64,000 nucleotides of DNA from assembly GCA_030602715.1 (NCBI GenBank), contig JAUVZD010000001.1:124001-188000 (forward strand), read 5' to 3'. The notes beneath the pieces were generated by a model. It was not told the DNA's origin, searched no databases, and saw only the letters and a program-made list of their open reading frames with translations. Shown here one piece after another: positions 8,706 to 16,616 of this stretch; position 1 is the stretch's first letter; each line of letters opens with the position of its first letter. The position numbers and the translations under genes are program-made. The stretch comes from Candidatus Coatesiibacteriota bacterium (GTDB lineage Bacteria > RBG-13-66-14 > B26-G2 > JAUVZD01).

Positions 8706-9435
8706 GGAGTTGAGCTGGCAGGAGGTGGCGAAGAAAATTGAGGAGGCGGCACGGATAATTCTACCCATCGGCAGCACCGAACAGCACGGTGAACACCTGC
8801 CGGTGGGAACCGATGCTTGTATCACCGGTGCAATTGCCAAGGAGGTGGGGGAGAGGACCGGAACCTTGGTCGCTCCTGTGTTGAGCTACGGAATTAACCT
8901 GGAGGGTGAAGCCCATTTCCCCGGTGCTATCTCCCTGAGCTTTGAGGCTCTTAGGGGTGTGGTCAATTCCATCAGTAAATCTTTTGTATCCTGGGGGGTC
9001 AAAGATATATTTATAATTACCGCCCACGGCTGTGCCAGCGAAAACACCTCCTTTGCCCATCAGGAGGCAATCAAAGCCGGTCTATTGTCCATTGAGCAAG
9101 AGGGTTCCGCCCGAACCCATATTATCTATCCATACTGGGAGAGTTTTAATGATATACTGGAGAGGGATGAGGGAATGGAACATGGCGGGGAGGGGGAGAC
9201 CTCTCTTATGTTATATTTAGCAGAGGGATTGGTGGATATGGCTTCTACTGTTGACCGACCGGAAGCAGAGCAGTTCACCTTCCGGGCTTTCCCGGAGGGG
9301 GTGTCGCAACCGGGTGACCTTCCCCAAGGTGGAAGTGAGGGTTTTCCCAGCGCTGCAAGTGCTGAGAAAGGGAAACTTTTATTTGAGCGGGTGGTAACAT
9401 CAGCGCAGAGGTATATCCTGAGCTGTTCAAAATAG
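8695..9435 (+). CDS. Creatininase-family amidohydrolase
   Basis: A 246-aa protein with the creatininase metal-binding signature GSTEQHGEHLPVGTD; E29, H31 and D40 match the first metal ligands, and an AHG segment near residue 110 and the EHGGEGETS segment supply later ones. Members hydrolyse cyclic or linear amides (creatinine, FAPy-type intermediates of flavin synthesis) or cleave peptides as in mycofactocin maturation (MftE). No mycofactocin genes are nearby, so that role is not supported. ATG 8695 lies within the end of the DUF885 gene, and the two are presumably one operon. Substrate unassigned. Confidence 0.83.
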   Translation: MLFEELSWQEVAKKIEEAARIILPIGSTEQHGEHLPVGTDACITGAIAKEVGERTGTLVAPVLSYGINLEGEAHFPGAISLSFEALRGVVNSISKSFVSWGVKDIFIITAHGCASENTSFAHQEAIKAGLLSIEQEGSARTHIIYPYWESFNDILERDEGMEHGGEGETSLMLYLAEGLVDMASTVDRPEAEQFTFRAFPEGVSQPGDLPQGGSEGFPSAASAEKGKLLFERVVTSAQRYILSCSK

Positions 9436-9504
9436 AGCATAGAGATGGGATAAAAACTAACCGAGTTTGGCTTGGGTCTGGTTAAAGACTGGGGCGATGT
9501 GGCA

Positions 9505-10452
9505 ATGAGTGAGACGGATGAGAGAGAGATTGAAGCCTTGCTGGCGGATATCGCTTCCCTGAAGGAGAAGCGCCGGGCGGTCTTTTTGGTGCACAACTAT
9601 CAACTGGAGGAGATTCAGGAGATAGCCGACTACCTGGGGGATTCGCTGGGTTTGGGTCAGCAGGCGCAGAAGAGCGATGCCCAGGTAATCGTCCTCTGCG
9701 GTGTGGAGTTTATGGCTGAGACCGCAAAACTGCTCAACCCGGAAAAGACCGTCCTGCTCCCCGAGGAGCACGCCGGGTGTCCTATGGCGGACATGATCAC
9801 CGAGGAGGAGCTGGTGGCTCTGAAGGAGGAACATCCCCGGGCAAAGGTGGTCGCCTATGTCAACACCACCGTCGCCACCAAAGCCCACACCGATATCTGC
9901 TGTACCTCATCTAACGCCACAAAAGTAGTGGGCACACTCGGTGAGGACCAGCAGATAATATTTATTCCGGATAAATACCTGGGGGCTTATGTGGAGAAGG
10001 AGACCGGGCGAAGTATGATTTTATGGAACGGCTTCTGCCCCACTCACGCCAGACTGCTTGTGGAGGATATACTGATAGCAAAAAGGGAGCACCCCCGGGC
10101 GAAGGTGATGGCTCATCCGGAGTGCCGACCGGAGGTTCTGGATATGGCGGATGCTGTCCGCTCCACAGGCGGGATGATTCGCTATGTCTCCGAGGTTGAC
10201 GATAAGGAGTTTATCGTGGGCACGGAGATAGGCATGGTCACCACCTTACGCAGGCGCTACCCGGAGCGAAAGTTCTACTCCGCAGCTTCGGAGAAATTGA
10301 TATGCCCCAATATGAAGATGACCACCCTGCGCAGTGTGAAGCGAGCTCTGGAGGAGATGACCAACGAGATAATAATCCCCGAAAGATATATCGCTCCTGC
10401 AAGGAAGGCTATTGAGAGGATGGTGGCTGTAGGTCGGGGGGAGAGTGGTTGA
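9505..10452 (+). CDS. nadA: Quinolinate synthase NadA
   Basis: A 315-aa enzyme that condenses iminoaspartate with dihydroxyacetone phosphate to quinolinate, the first dedicated ring in de novo NAD synthesis. It shows the NadA triplication and cluster ligands: Cys in VLCGVEFMAE, Cys in NGFCPTH and Cys in LICPNMKMTTL bind one oxygen-sensitive [4Fe-4S] cluster. Other hallmarks are VHNYQ, EHAGCPMADM and AHPECRPEV. ATG 9505 is preferred; an in-frame TTG at 9472 would add 11 poorly conserved residues, and neither has a strong SD. It is followed immediately by nadC. No nadB is in the window, so aspartate oxidation may be done by an aspartate dehydrogenase or by a NadB elsewhere. Confidence 0.95.
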   Translation: MSETDEREIEALLADIASLKEKRRAVFLVHNYQLEEIQEIADYLGDSLGLGQQAQKSDAQVIVLCGVEFMAETAKLLNPEKTVLLPEEHAGCPMADMITEEELVALKEEHPRAKVVAYVNTTVATKAHTDICCTSSNATKVVGTLGEDQQIIFIPDKYLGAYVEKETGRSMILWNGFCPTHARLLVEDILIAKREHPRAKVMAHPECRPEVLDMADAVRSTGGMIRYVSEVDDKEFIVGTEIGMVTTLRRRYPERKFYSAASEKLICPNMKMTTLRSVKRALEEMTNEIIIPERYIAPARKAIERMVAVGRGESG

Positions 10453-10453
10453 T

Positions 10454-11284
10454 ATGCATAAGGAAGAGGTATTGAAGGTAGTCAGGCTTGCTCTGGAAGA
10501 GGATATCGGCGGCGGGGATATCACTACCGAGCTGGTTATAGATGAAGTCGGCAAGAGCAGGGCTGAGATAATGTGCAAGGATGAAGGACGGATAGTCGTA
10601 TGCGGGCATCTACCCGCCCGGCTGACATTTGCCGAGCTGGATGCGGACTGCTCATATGAGGAGCTAATCCCCGATGGGGAAGAGGCGATGAACGGTCAGG
10701 TGGTCGCACGACTTTCGGGGAAGACCAAGGGACTACTTTCTGCAGAGCGTGTGGCGTTGAACTTCATCTGCCATCTGAGTGGAGTTGCCACCCAAGCCGC
10801 CCAGTTTGCGAAAAAGACTGAGCTTGTCATCCGGGATACCCGCAAGACCATCCCCGGGCTCCGTATCCTGCAGAAGTATGCGGTGCGTTGTGGGGGCTTG
10901 GAAAATCACCGTATGGGCTTGTTTGACGGGGTGATGATAAAGGATAATCACATCCGGGCGACCGGCTCCATCGCAGAGGCGGTGCGCCGTGCCCGCAAGG
11001 GAGAACCACCGAAAGTGGAGATAGAGGTGGAAGCCCAAACTATAGATCAGGTGGAGGAGGCATTAGGCGCCGGGGTGGACATAATAATGCTGGATAATAT
11101 GACCGTGGAACAGATTCGTGAAGCTGTAGCCCTAATTGAGGGACGAGCCCAGGTGGAGGTTTCAGGTGGTATAGACCTGGATAATGTAGGGGAATATGAG
11201 GGGCTGGGGATAAATTTTATCTCCATTGGGGCGCTCACCCATTCGGTGCGCGCCGCCAATCTCAGTTTGGAGTTTGTGGAATAA
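10454..11284 (+). CDS. nadC: Nicotinate-nucleotide pyrophosphorylase NadC
   Basis: A 276-aa quinolinate phosphoribosyltransferase that converts quinolinate and PRPP to nicotinate mononucleotide with loss of CO2. The N-terminal domain begins LALEEDIGGGDITTE, and the barrel carries the family segments RDTRKTIPGLR, KYAVRCGGLENHRMGL and IKDNHI, with EIEVE and LDNM in the C-terminal half. ATG 10454 is chosen because a GGGGGAG stretch lies about ten bases upstream; GTG 10445 would overlap nadA but sits too close to that site. It forms a tight nadA-nadC operon that ends at a strong palindrome. Confidence 0.95.
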   Translation: MHKEEVLKVVRLALEEDIGGGDITTELVIDEVGKSRAEIMCKDEGRIVVCGHLPARLTFAELDADCSYEELIPDGEEAMNGQVVARLSGKTKGLLSAERVALNFICHLSGVATQAAQFAKKTELVIRDTRKTIPGLRILQKYAVRCGGLENHRMGLFDGVMIKDNHIRATGSIAEAVRRARKGEPPKVEIEVEAQTIDQVEEALGAGVDIIMLDNMTVEQIREAVALIEGRAQVEVSGGIDLDNVGEYEGLGINFISIGALTHSVRAANLSLEFVE

Positions 11285-11313
11285 GCTTTCCCGGTTTTAT
11301 AAACTAACAATAA

Positions 11314-11340
11314 CCCCCCCCCGCCGATGGCGGGGGGGGG
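11314..11340. terminator. Perfect GC hairpin between convergent units
   Basis: A 12-bp perfect stem (nine C, GCC, loop GAT, GGC, nine G) lies between the converging nadC and Fe-S oxidoreductase genes. T-runs after the stem are weak on both sides, so it is either a strong-stem bidirectional terminator or a member of the CCCCGCC/GGCGGGG palindrome family seen elsewhere in the window. The two 9-base homopolymers are prone to length error. Confidence 0.6.
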
Positions 11341-11365
11341 CTTACTCATCTTTCAACTATTCTCG

Positions 11366-13369
11366 CTACCCCTCTCCCTGCGCCTCCCATAGGAGCTCGG
11401 CGATGTCCTTGACCGCCACCTGACCCACCATATCCTTTGCCTTCAGAGCGTCCTCAAACATAGTCATACAGAAACCGCAGGCGGTAACCACCGTCTGAGG
11501 GTCTTTCCCCATAAGCTCCTCCATGCGCATCTCGTTTATCCGCTTGCCGATTTCCTCCTCCAACCACATGCGCCCCCCGCCACCCCCACAGCAGAAGCTC
11601 TTGCGGTGGTGCTGGAGAGCTTCATCAAGCACTACACCAGGTATTGCTTCTAGTATCTTCCTCGGTTCGGCGTAGATGTCGTTGTAGCGCCCCAGGTAGC
11701 AGGAGTCGTGATAGATGACCCTGCCGGGTTTGCCTCCATTATTGCAGGGGGTCAGCTTTCCATCTAATAGCAAGTCCGCCAGAAGCTCGCTGTGATGGAA
11801 GACCGCATATCTGCCGCCGAAGCGTGGATACTCGTTCTTGATGGTGTTGTAGCCATGGGGGCAGATGGTGACGATTCTGCGAACATCATATGCATTGAAG
11901 GTCTCAATATTCTCCAGCATCAGCATATAGGAGAGATATTCGTTTCCAGCCCGGCGGGCGTTGTCCCCACAGCATTTCTCCTCCCCTCCCAAAATGCCCA
12001 GCTTGATTCCCGCCCGCTGACAGAGGCGAACGAAGTCGCAAGCAACCCTCTTAGCCCTCTCGTCAAAACTACCCATACAACCCACATAGAAGAGATAGTC
12101 CACATCGGCATCCTCGGCAAGGGTCTTGACGCCCAACTCCTCAGCCCACTTGCCACGCTCCGCCCAGCCCAAGCCCCAGGGATTGGAGTTGGTCTCCATA
12201 TTTTTGAAGGTGAGTTGAAGCTCCTTGGGGAAGGCGCTCTGCATAAGCACCTGCTCCCGGCGCACCTCCACAATCTTGGGGAGGTGTTCAATTAGAATAG
12301 GGCACTGCTCCATGCAGGCTCGGCAGGTGGTGCAAGCCCAAAGCTCCTCCGGCTCTATGCTCGTGGGGATAATTAGGGCATCATCTGGAGGTCCCTCATC
12401 CCCCGCCTTGGCTATCTTCGCTCCCCATCTGTGGAGATTATCGCGCAGGTCTATAATAATATTCTTGGGGGAGAGGGGCTTCTCGCTGGCATGAGCCGGG
12501 CAGGCGTCCTCACAGCGCCCACAACGGGTGCATGCCTCCAAATCCAGCAGGTCCTTCCAGGTAAGTTGATTGACGGTCGCCGCCCCGAAGGTCTCCGCCT
12601 GCTCCAGGTCCTCGGTTGGGGGAAGCTCCCCCTTGGGCAAGGAGGAGCGGAAGAAGACGGATGCGGGGGAGGTGAAGATGTGGCGGAGTTTGGAGAAGGG
12701 GATGTAGGCAATGAAGGCGAAGGAGAGAGCCATATGCACCCACCACATTATCTGATGGAGGGTCAGTATAGAGCTTTTTCCCAATCCCTCAAAGATGGGA
12801 GCAATTGTCCAGCCGACTGTGGACCAGACCTCAAAGGGGGGCTTGAGGACGGCTATGCGCAGGGCTTCCACAATGAAGCCGGTGATCACGACCAAAGCGA
12901 TGAGGCTCAAGATGACCCCATCCTCCCACATCCGGTCCAGATATTTTGGACGCAGAATATACCTGCGGACGGCGGCGATGATTATCCCCACCAGGACAGC
13001 GAAGCCTAATATGTCCAGGAGAAATGATAGGATGAGATAGAACCAACCTTTGATTTCAAAGAGGTGGAAGAGAACATGCAGGGCTTCCAGCATGGTGCCC
13101 ACCAGGAGGACCAGGAAGCCGAAGAAGACCATCCCGTGAGCGATGCCGATTAGCGGTGATTTAAACACCCGCCATTGACCAAGAACATAGAGTAGTTTAT
13201 CCTTAAGGCGACTACCTAGATGGTCAAGTCTATTATCCGGCTTGCCGAGGGCTATCAGGCGGAATATGCGGATGAATCCCCAGATAAAGAGCGCTATGGG
13301 GATTATTACCAGAATATAGACCAGGTTGTGATAGGGTATGTTCCAGTAGATGATACGGGTTGGTTCCAT
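11366..13369 (-). CDS. ETF-linked membrane Fe-S oxidoreductase (cytochrome b/HdrD-like, EMO type)
   Basis: A 667-aa fusion. The N-terminal ~240 residues contain about five or six membrane helices of NarI/cytochrome-b type with spaced histidines. Next come two [4Fe-4S] motifs, CTRCGRCEDACP starting at C280 and CTTCRACMEQCP near 340-352. The C-terminal half has two CCG domains (CMGSF...CCGDNARR and SCYLGRYN...CCGGGGGRMW), as in heterodisulfide reductase subunit D. Known proteins with this layout beside etfBA act as ETF:menaquinone oxidoreductases, moving electrons from acyl-CoA or other dehydrogenases via ETF into the quinone pool. It lies 28 bp after etfA in the same direction, with GAGGTG as SD. 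The role is inferred from architecture and linkage. Confidence 0.87.
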   Translation of the reverse strand: MEPTRIIYWNIPYHNLVYILVIIPIALFIWGFIRIFRLIALGKPDNRLDHLGSRLKDKLLYVLGQWRVFKSPLIGIAHGMVFFGFLVLLVGTMLEALHVLFHLFEIKGWFYLILSFLLDILGFAVLVGIIIAAVRRYILRPKYLDRMWEDGVILSLIALVVITGFIVEALRIAVLKPPFEVWSTVGWTIAPIFEGLGKSSILTLHQIMWWVHMALSFAFIAYIPFSKLRHIFTSPASVFFRSSLPKGELPPTEDLEQAETFGAATVNQLTWKDLLDLEACTRCGRCEDACPAHASEKPLSPKNIIIDLRDNLHRWGAKIAKAGDEGPPDDALIIPTSIEPEELWACTTCRACMEQCPILIEHLPKIVEVRREQVLMQSAFPKELQLTFKNMETNSNPWGLGWAERGKWAEELGVKTLAEDADVDYLFYVGCMGSFDERAKRVACDFVRLCQRAGIKLGILGGEEKCCGDNARRAGNEYLSYMLMLENIETFNAYDVRRIVTICPHGYNTIKNEYPRFGGRYAVFHHSELLADLLLDGKLTPCNNGGKPGRVIYHDSCYLGRYNDIYAEPRKILEAIPGVVLDEALQHHRKSFCCGGGGGRMWLEEEIGKRINEMRMEELMGKDPQTVVTACGFCMTMFEDALKAKDMVGQVAVKDIAELLWEAQGEG

Positions 13370-13397
13370 ATCTACACCTCGTAATGGCTGGTTGGGA

Positions 13398-14381
13398 TCA
13401 GCCCATCTCCTTTCTCAATTCCTCGGTGAGGACGGGGACTATTTTAAAGAGGTCGCCCACGACTCCCAGGTCGGCGATCTTGAAGATGTCCGCATCCGGG
13501 TTGTTATTGATAGCCACGATGCACTTGGATGTGGACATGCCGGCGCGGTGCTGGATTGCCCCGGAGATGCCGCAGGCGATATACAGGTTGGGTGAGACGG
13601 TCTTTCCGGTCTGACCTACCTGATGGGGTTGGGAGATAAAATCCTCATCCACTGCGGCTCGGGAGGCTCCGACTGCGGCTCCCAGGACTTTAGCCAGCTC
13701 ACGAATAATCTGAAAATTCTCCGCATTTCTCATACCCCGTCCACCGGAGACGATGATGTCTGCTTCCGTCAAATTGACCTCGGCATCACCAACGATGGTC
13801 TCCAAAATTTTGGTCTTTATCACATCCTCGCCGAAATCCGCAGAAATCCTCTCCACATCTGCCTTCCTGGATTCATCGGGGGTGGGGGAGGGGAAGACAT
13901 TGGGGCGGATGGTGGCAATCTGGGGCTCACCACTGGTCTCCACCTGGGCGATTATCTTGCCGGCATACATCGGTCGGGTGAAGATAATTCTTTGATTATC
14001 GGTCATTTCCAGGCCGGTGCAGTCGCTTGCCGAGCCAACTCCCAGCTTGGCTGCCACTTTGGGGGCGAGGTCCTTTCCTCGGGCTGTAGCTGGGAAGAAG
14101 ATAGCCAGTGGCTTGTATTCACTGGCAAGGTCGGCAATTATTGTGGCGTATACTTCTGTGGAGTAGTCCTTAACTACATCATCGGCGCAGAGGATGATGT
14201 GGTCGGCGCCAGTGTGGCCCAATTTTGCTGTATTACTCTCCTCTATGGGACCGATAGCCAGTGCGGTTACATCACCGCCGGTTTTGTATGCTAATTTTCT
14301 GGCCAAGCCCAGGAGCTCAAAGGCTACTTTTCTGAACTCGGAGCCGGAAAGCTCTGCAAAGACCCAAAAGTTCCTTGCCAT
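13398..14381 (-). CDS. etfA: Electron transfer flavoprotein alpha subunit
   Basis: A 327-aa ETF alpha (FixB) subunit. The C-terminal FAD domain is well conserved: GRGMRNAENF, then AAVDEDFISQ, HQVGQTGKTVSP and IACGISGAIQH. With EtfB it carries electrons between flavin dehydrogenases and a membrane acceptor. ATG 14381 is chosen because GGAGG lies five bases upstream; an ATG four codons earlier overlaps that SD. It is followed by the membrane Fe-S oxidoreductase, its probable electron acceptor. No acyl-CoA dehydrogenase is in the window, so the electron donor is unknown. There is no sign of the additional ferredoxin domain of some bifurcating EtfA proteins. Confidence 0.95.
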   Translation of the reverse strand: MARNFWVFAELSGSEFRKVAFELLGLARKLAYKTGGDVTALAIGPIEESNTAKLGHTGADHIILCADDVVKDYSTEVYATIIADLASEYKPLAIFFPATARGKDLAPKVAAKLGVGSASDCTGLEMTDNQRIIFTRPMYAGKIIAQVETSGEPQIATIRPNVFPSPTPDESRKADVERISADFGEDVIKTKILETIVGDAEVNLTEADIIVSGGRGMRNAENFQIIRELAKVLGAAVGASRAAVDEDFISQPHQVGQTGKTVSPNLYIACGISGAIQHRAGMSTSKCIVAINNNPDADIFKIADLGVVGDLFKIVPVLTEELRKEMG

Positions 14382-14393
14382 GCAAACCTCCAA

Positions 14394-14537
14394 ATCTATA
14401 AATACTTAAGAATCTACTTTTAATGTAAAGCTTTGCAAAACACAAAATTTGCAGACCTTTAATATTTTACTTTGAATGTAAAACTTCAATAATATTTTGG
14501 TTGAAATTATTTATAATATTATAGCTAGAATTAACTC
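14394..14537. promoter_or_regulatory. AT-rich spacer between etfB and etfA with imperfect direct repeats
   Basis: This 144-bp gap is strikingly AT-rich compared with its GC-balanced neighbours, and it separates two genes that usually abut. It carries two similar blocks on the plus strand, ACTTTTAATGTAAAGCTT (14416-14433) and ACTTTGAATGTAAAACTT (about 14469-14486). It could hold an internal promoter for etfA on the minus strand, an RNA-processing site or a regulator site; no single promoter is convincing. Confidence 0.4.
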
Positions 14538-15332
14538 CTAAAGTAATTTCCTGGACTTTAACTCTTCAACTAACACTTTAACTACATCATCTACCTCGCC
14601 CTCCAGCTTCTTTCCCGCCTCTCTGGACGGGGGAAGTCCAAGCGATCTGACTTTTACCTTGGGGCTGGCGAGACCAGCGCTTTCCACATCCAGACCGATG
14701 TCAGCCAGGCTTTTTCGTGGGATTTCAGCCTTTTTTGCCTGCATCTTACCACGAATTGAGGGATAGCGAGGCTCGTTTAAGCCCCTGGAGCAGGTTATCA
14801 CCGCCGGAAGAACCATCTCTACAACCTCATGGGAGCCGTCAACCTCTCTTCTGGCTTTGCACTTCATATCCTGAGAATCTATCTCCAGACCAACGACGAA
14901 CATCGCCTGGGGAAGTCCCAGCAACTCCGCCAAAATGGCTGGAACCTGGGCGAAATCATCGTCAACCGCCTGGCGACCGCAGAGGATGAGGTCGTGAGGT
15001 AGGGAGGAGATGAATTTGGAGAGGATTGTAGCCACCGCAAAGGGGTCGGCGCTCTCAATACCCTCATCAGTTATGTGCACCGCGGTATCTACGCCCAGAG
15101 CTAAGGCGTCCCGCAGAGCGGATTCAGACCTAGAGGGACCGACTGTGACCGCGGTGACCTTTCCCTCTCCCAGCCGTTCTCTGATGAGCAGTCCCTCCTC
15201 AACTGCGTATTCGTCGTAGGGATTGAGGATGAAGGTGATTCCCTCCTCCAATATTCTGGAGTTATCCACGGAATCCACCTGGATGATAGCCTCGGTATCC
15301 GGCACTTGCTTGACACAGACGATTATGTTCAT
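14538..15332 (-). CDS. etfB: Electron transfer flavoprotein beta subunit
   Basis: A 264-aa ETF beta (FixA) subunit that binds AMP or a second FAD and docks with EtfA. It begins MNIIVCVKQVPDTEAIIQVD, a typical start, and has NPYDEYAVEEGL, the CGRQAVDDDFAQVPAILAELLG segment and the PRYPSIRGKMQAKK region. The CGRQAVDDD segment resembles the group whose beta subunit participates in nucleotide or second FAD binding, but bifurcation cannot be decided here. It is separated from etfA by an unusually long AT-rich gap and is preceded at 23 bp by the M20 peptidase gene. Confidence 0.95.
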   Translation of the reverse strand: MNIIVCVKQVPDTEAIIQVDSVDNSRILEEGITFILNPYDEYAVEEGLLIRERLGEGKVTAVTVGPSRSESALRDALALGVDTAVHITDEGIESADPFAVATILSKFISSLPHDLILCGRQAVDDDFAQVPAILAELLGLPQAMFVVGLEIDSQDMKCKARREVDGSHEVVEMVLPAVITCSRGLNEPRYPSIRGKMQAKKAEIPRKSLADIGLDVESAGLASPKVKVRSLGLPPSREAGKKLEGEVDDVVKVLVEELKSRKLL

Positions 15333-15355
15333 TCGCTCACCTCTTGTTCTCTTGA

Positions 15356-16471
15356 CTAAATTATCTGAATGACATCCCGGAGAATGTCGTAAAGAATGGA
15401 GATGTCCTCTAACATTATATATTCATCCTTTGAGTGGGGATTGTGGAAGGCGACTCCCAGATTCAGGCAGGGGATCCCCCGGCTGTTCAGTATGCTGGCA
15501 TCACTCCCTCCGCCGGAACTCCGGCAGGAGGGCGCAAGTCCGTGGTCGGAGATTACCCTGCTCATCAGTTTAACCAAAGGAGTATCTTCGGATATTTGAT
15601 ATCCGGGAAATGACTCCTCAACCTGGATATGGGCTACTCCTCCCATCTGGTCGGCGGCATCCCTGAAGGAGGCTTTTATCTCCCCGACTGTCCTATCCAG
15701 CTCCGCCTTCTCCAGGGAGCGGGCTTCGCCCTCTATCTCCACCTCCTCCATTACTATATTGGTGGCATGACCCCCCGCTATCCTCCCAAAGTTGGAGGTG
15801 GTGATAGGGGAGAGGCGACCCAAGGGCGCCTTCAACACCCCTTTGGCGGCGATGGTCAGGGCACTTATGCCCTTCTCCGGCTCTATTCCGGCGTGTGCCG
15901 GTCGTCCTTTCAATTTTAACTTTAGATTTACTGCGTAAGGTGCGGAGGTTATCATTGAACCTATCGGTCCGTTGCTGTCCAGAACCAGACCATATTTTGC
16001 CCTAAGGCGGGATATGTCCAAAGCTTTTGAGCCGAGCAGATTCTTCTCCTCCCCGACGGTGAAGACGAACTCAATGTTTCCGAAGTCCTGCGGTCTTTTT
16101 TCCACCTCGGAAAGGAGAAGCAACATCATAGCCACGCCGGCCTTATCATCAGCTCCCAAAACGGTGTCGCTTTGGGAATAGATTCGTCCATCGTCGTCTA
16201 TTTTGGGGATTATGCCGTGGCAGGGTTGCGCCGTATCCATGTGGCTTAGGAGCGCCAACGGTGCATGGGCGTCGTTATTTACGGAAAATGTAACTATCAG
16301 ATTGCCACATTCCCCCCCGAAGCTCTCTCCCGCATCGTCAATCATAATGGATACATTTGACAGTCCGCTGATGTAGGTGGTTATGTAATCGGCAACCCCA
16401 CCTTCTTTCCCGGTGGGGGAATATATTTGCACCAATTCAAAAAAGAGCTTCAGCAACCTATCCCTGTCCAT
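15356..16471 (-). CDS. M20 family metallopeptidase (PepT-like)
   Basis: A 371-aa cytosolic two-zinc peptidase resembling tripeptide aminopeptidase. Metal and catalytic positions are visible: SHMDT (His and Asp), GADDKAGVA (bridging Asp), GEEKNLLGS (catalytic Glu plus ligand Glu), VLDSNG (Asp ligand) and the C-terminal FHNPHSKDEYI (His ligand). A dimerisation domain lies between about residues 190 and 290. It releases amino acids from short peptides. It heads the etfB-etfA-oxidoreductase transcription unit, and a good promoter sits just upstream. The linkage suggests amino-acid catabolism feeding ETF, but this is inference. Confidence 0.88.
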   Translation of the reverse strand: MDRDRLLKLFFELVQIYSPTGKEGGVADYITTYISGLSNVSIMIDDAGESFGGECGNLIVTFSVNNDAHAPLALLSHMDTAQPCHGIIPKIDDDGRIYSQSDTVLGADDKAGVAMMLLLLSEVEKRPQDFGNIEFVFTVGEEKNLLGSKALDISRLRAKYGLVLDSNGPIGSMITSAPYAVNLKLKLKGRPAHAGIEPEKGISALTIAAKGVLKAPLGRLSPITTSNFGRIAGGHATNIVMEEVEIEGEARSLEKAELDRTVGEIKASFRDAADQMGGVAHIQVEESFPGYQISEDTPLVKLMSRVISDHGLAPSCRSSGGGSDASILNSRGIPCLNLGVAFHNPHSKDEYIMLEDISILYDILRDVIQII

Positions 16472-16490
16472 ATCTCATCCTGATTTGATA

Positions 16491-16519
16491 ACTGTAACAT
16501 TTCTCCCATCTAAAGTCAA
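16491..16519 (-). promoter_or_regulatory. Sigma-70-type promoter for M20 peptidase/etf unit
   Basis: On the minus strand TTGACT (16514-16519) and TACAGT (16491-16496) are separated by 17 bp, placing the transcript start about 15 bp upstream of the peptidase start codon. Confidence 0.6.
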
Positions 16520-16547
16520 TTCAGAAAGTGTTTGGAACCCATGTGTG

Positions 16548-16576
16548 TTGACTATCTGGGGAGGAAATGCTAGAAT
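16548..16576 (+). promoter_or_regulatory. Sigma-70-type promoter for zinc-ribbon gene
   Basis: TTGACT (16548-16553), a 17-bp spacer and TAGAAT (16571-16576) lie about 40 bp upstream of the start codon at 16617. It is divergent from the etf-unit promoter. Confidence 0.7.
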
Positions 16577-16616
16577 AACTAAAGATGGGATTTTTCTTTC
16601 AGGGTAGGGGGGAGCG

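Noticed and set aside
8695-9435. Mycofactocin peptidase MftE
   Set aside because: None of mftA/B/C or partner dehydrogenases is in the window; only the fold is shared.
11792-13009. Plus-strand open frames inside the Fe-S oxidoreductase region
   Set aside because: They lie antisense to well-conserved cluster motifs and show no recognisable domain.
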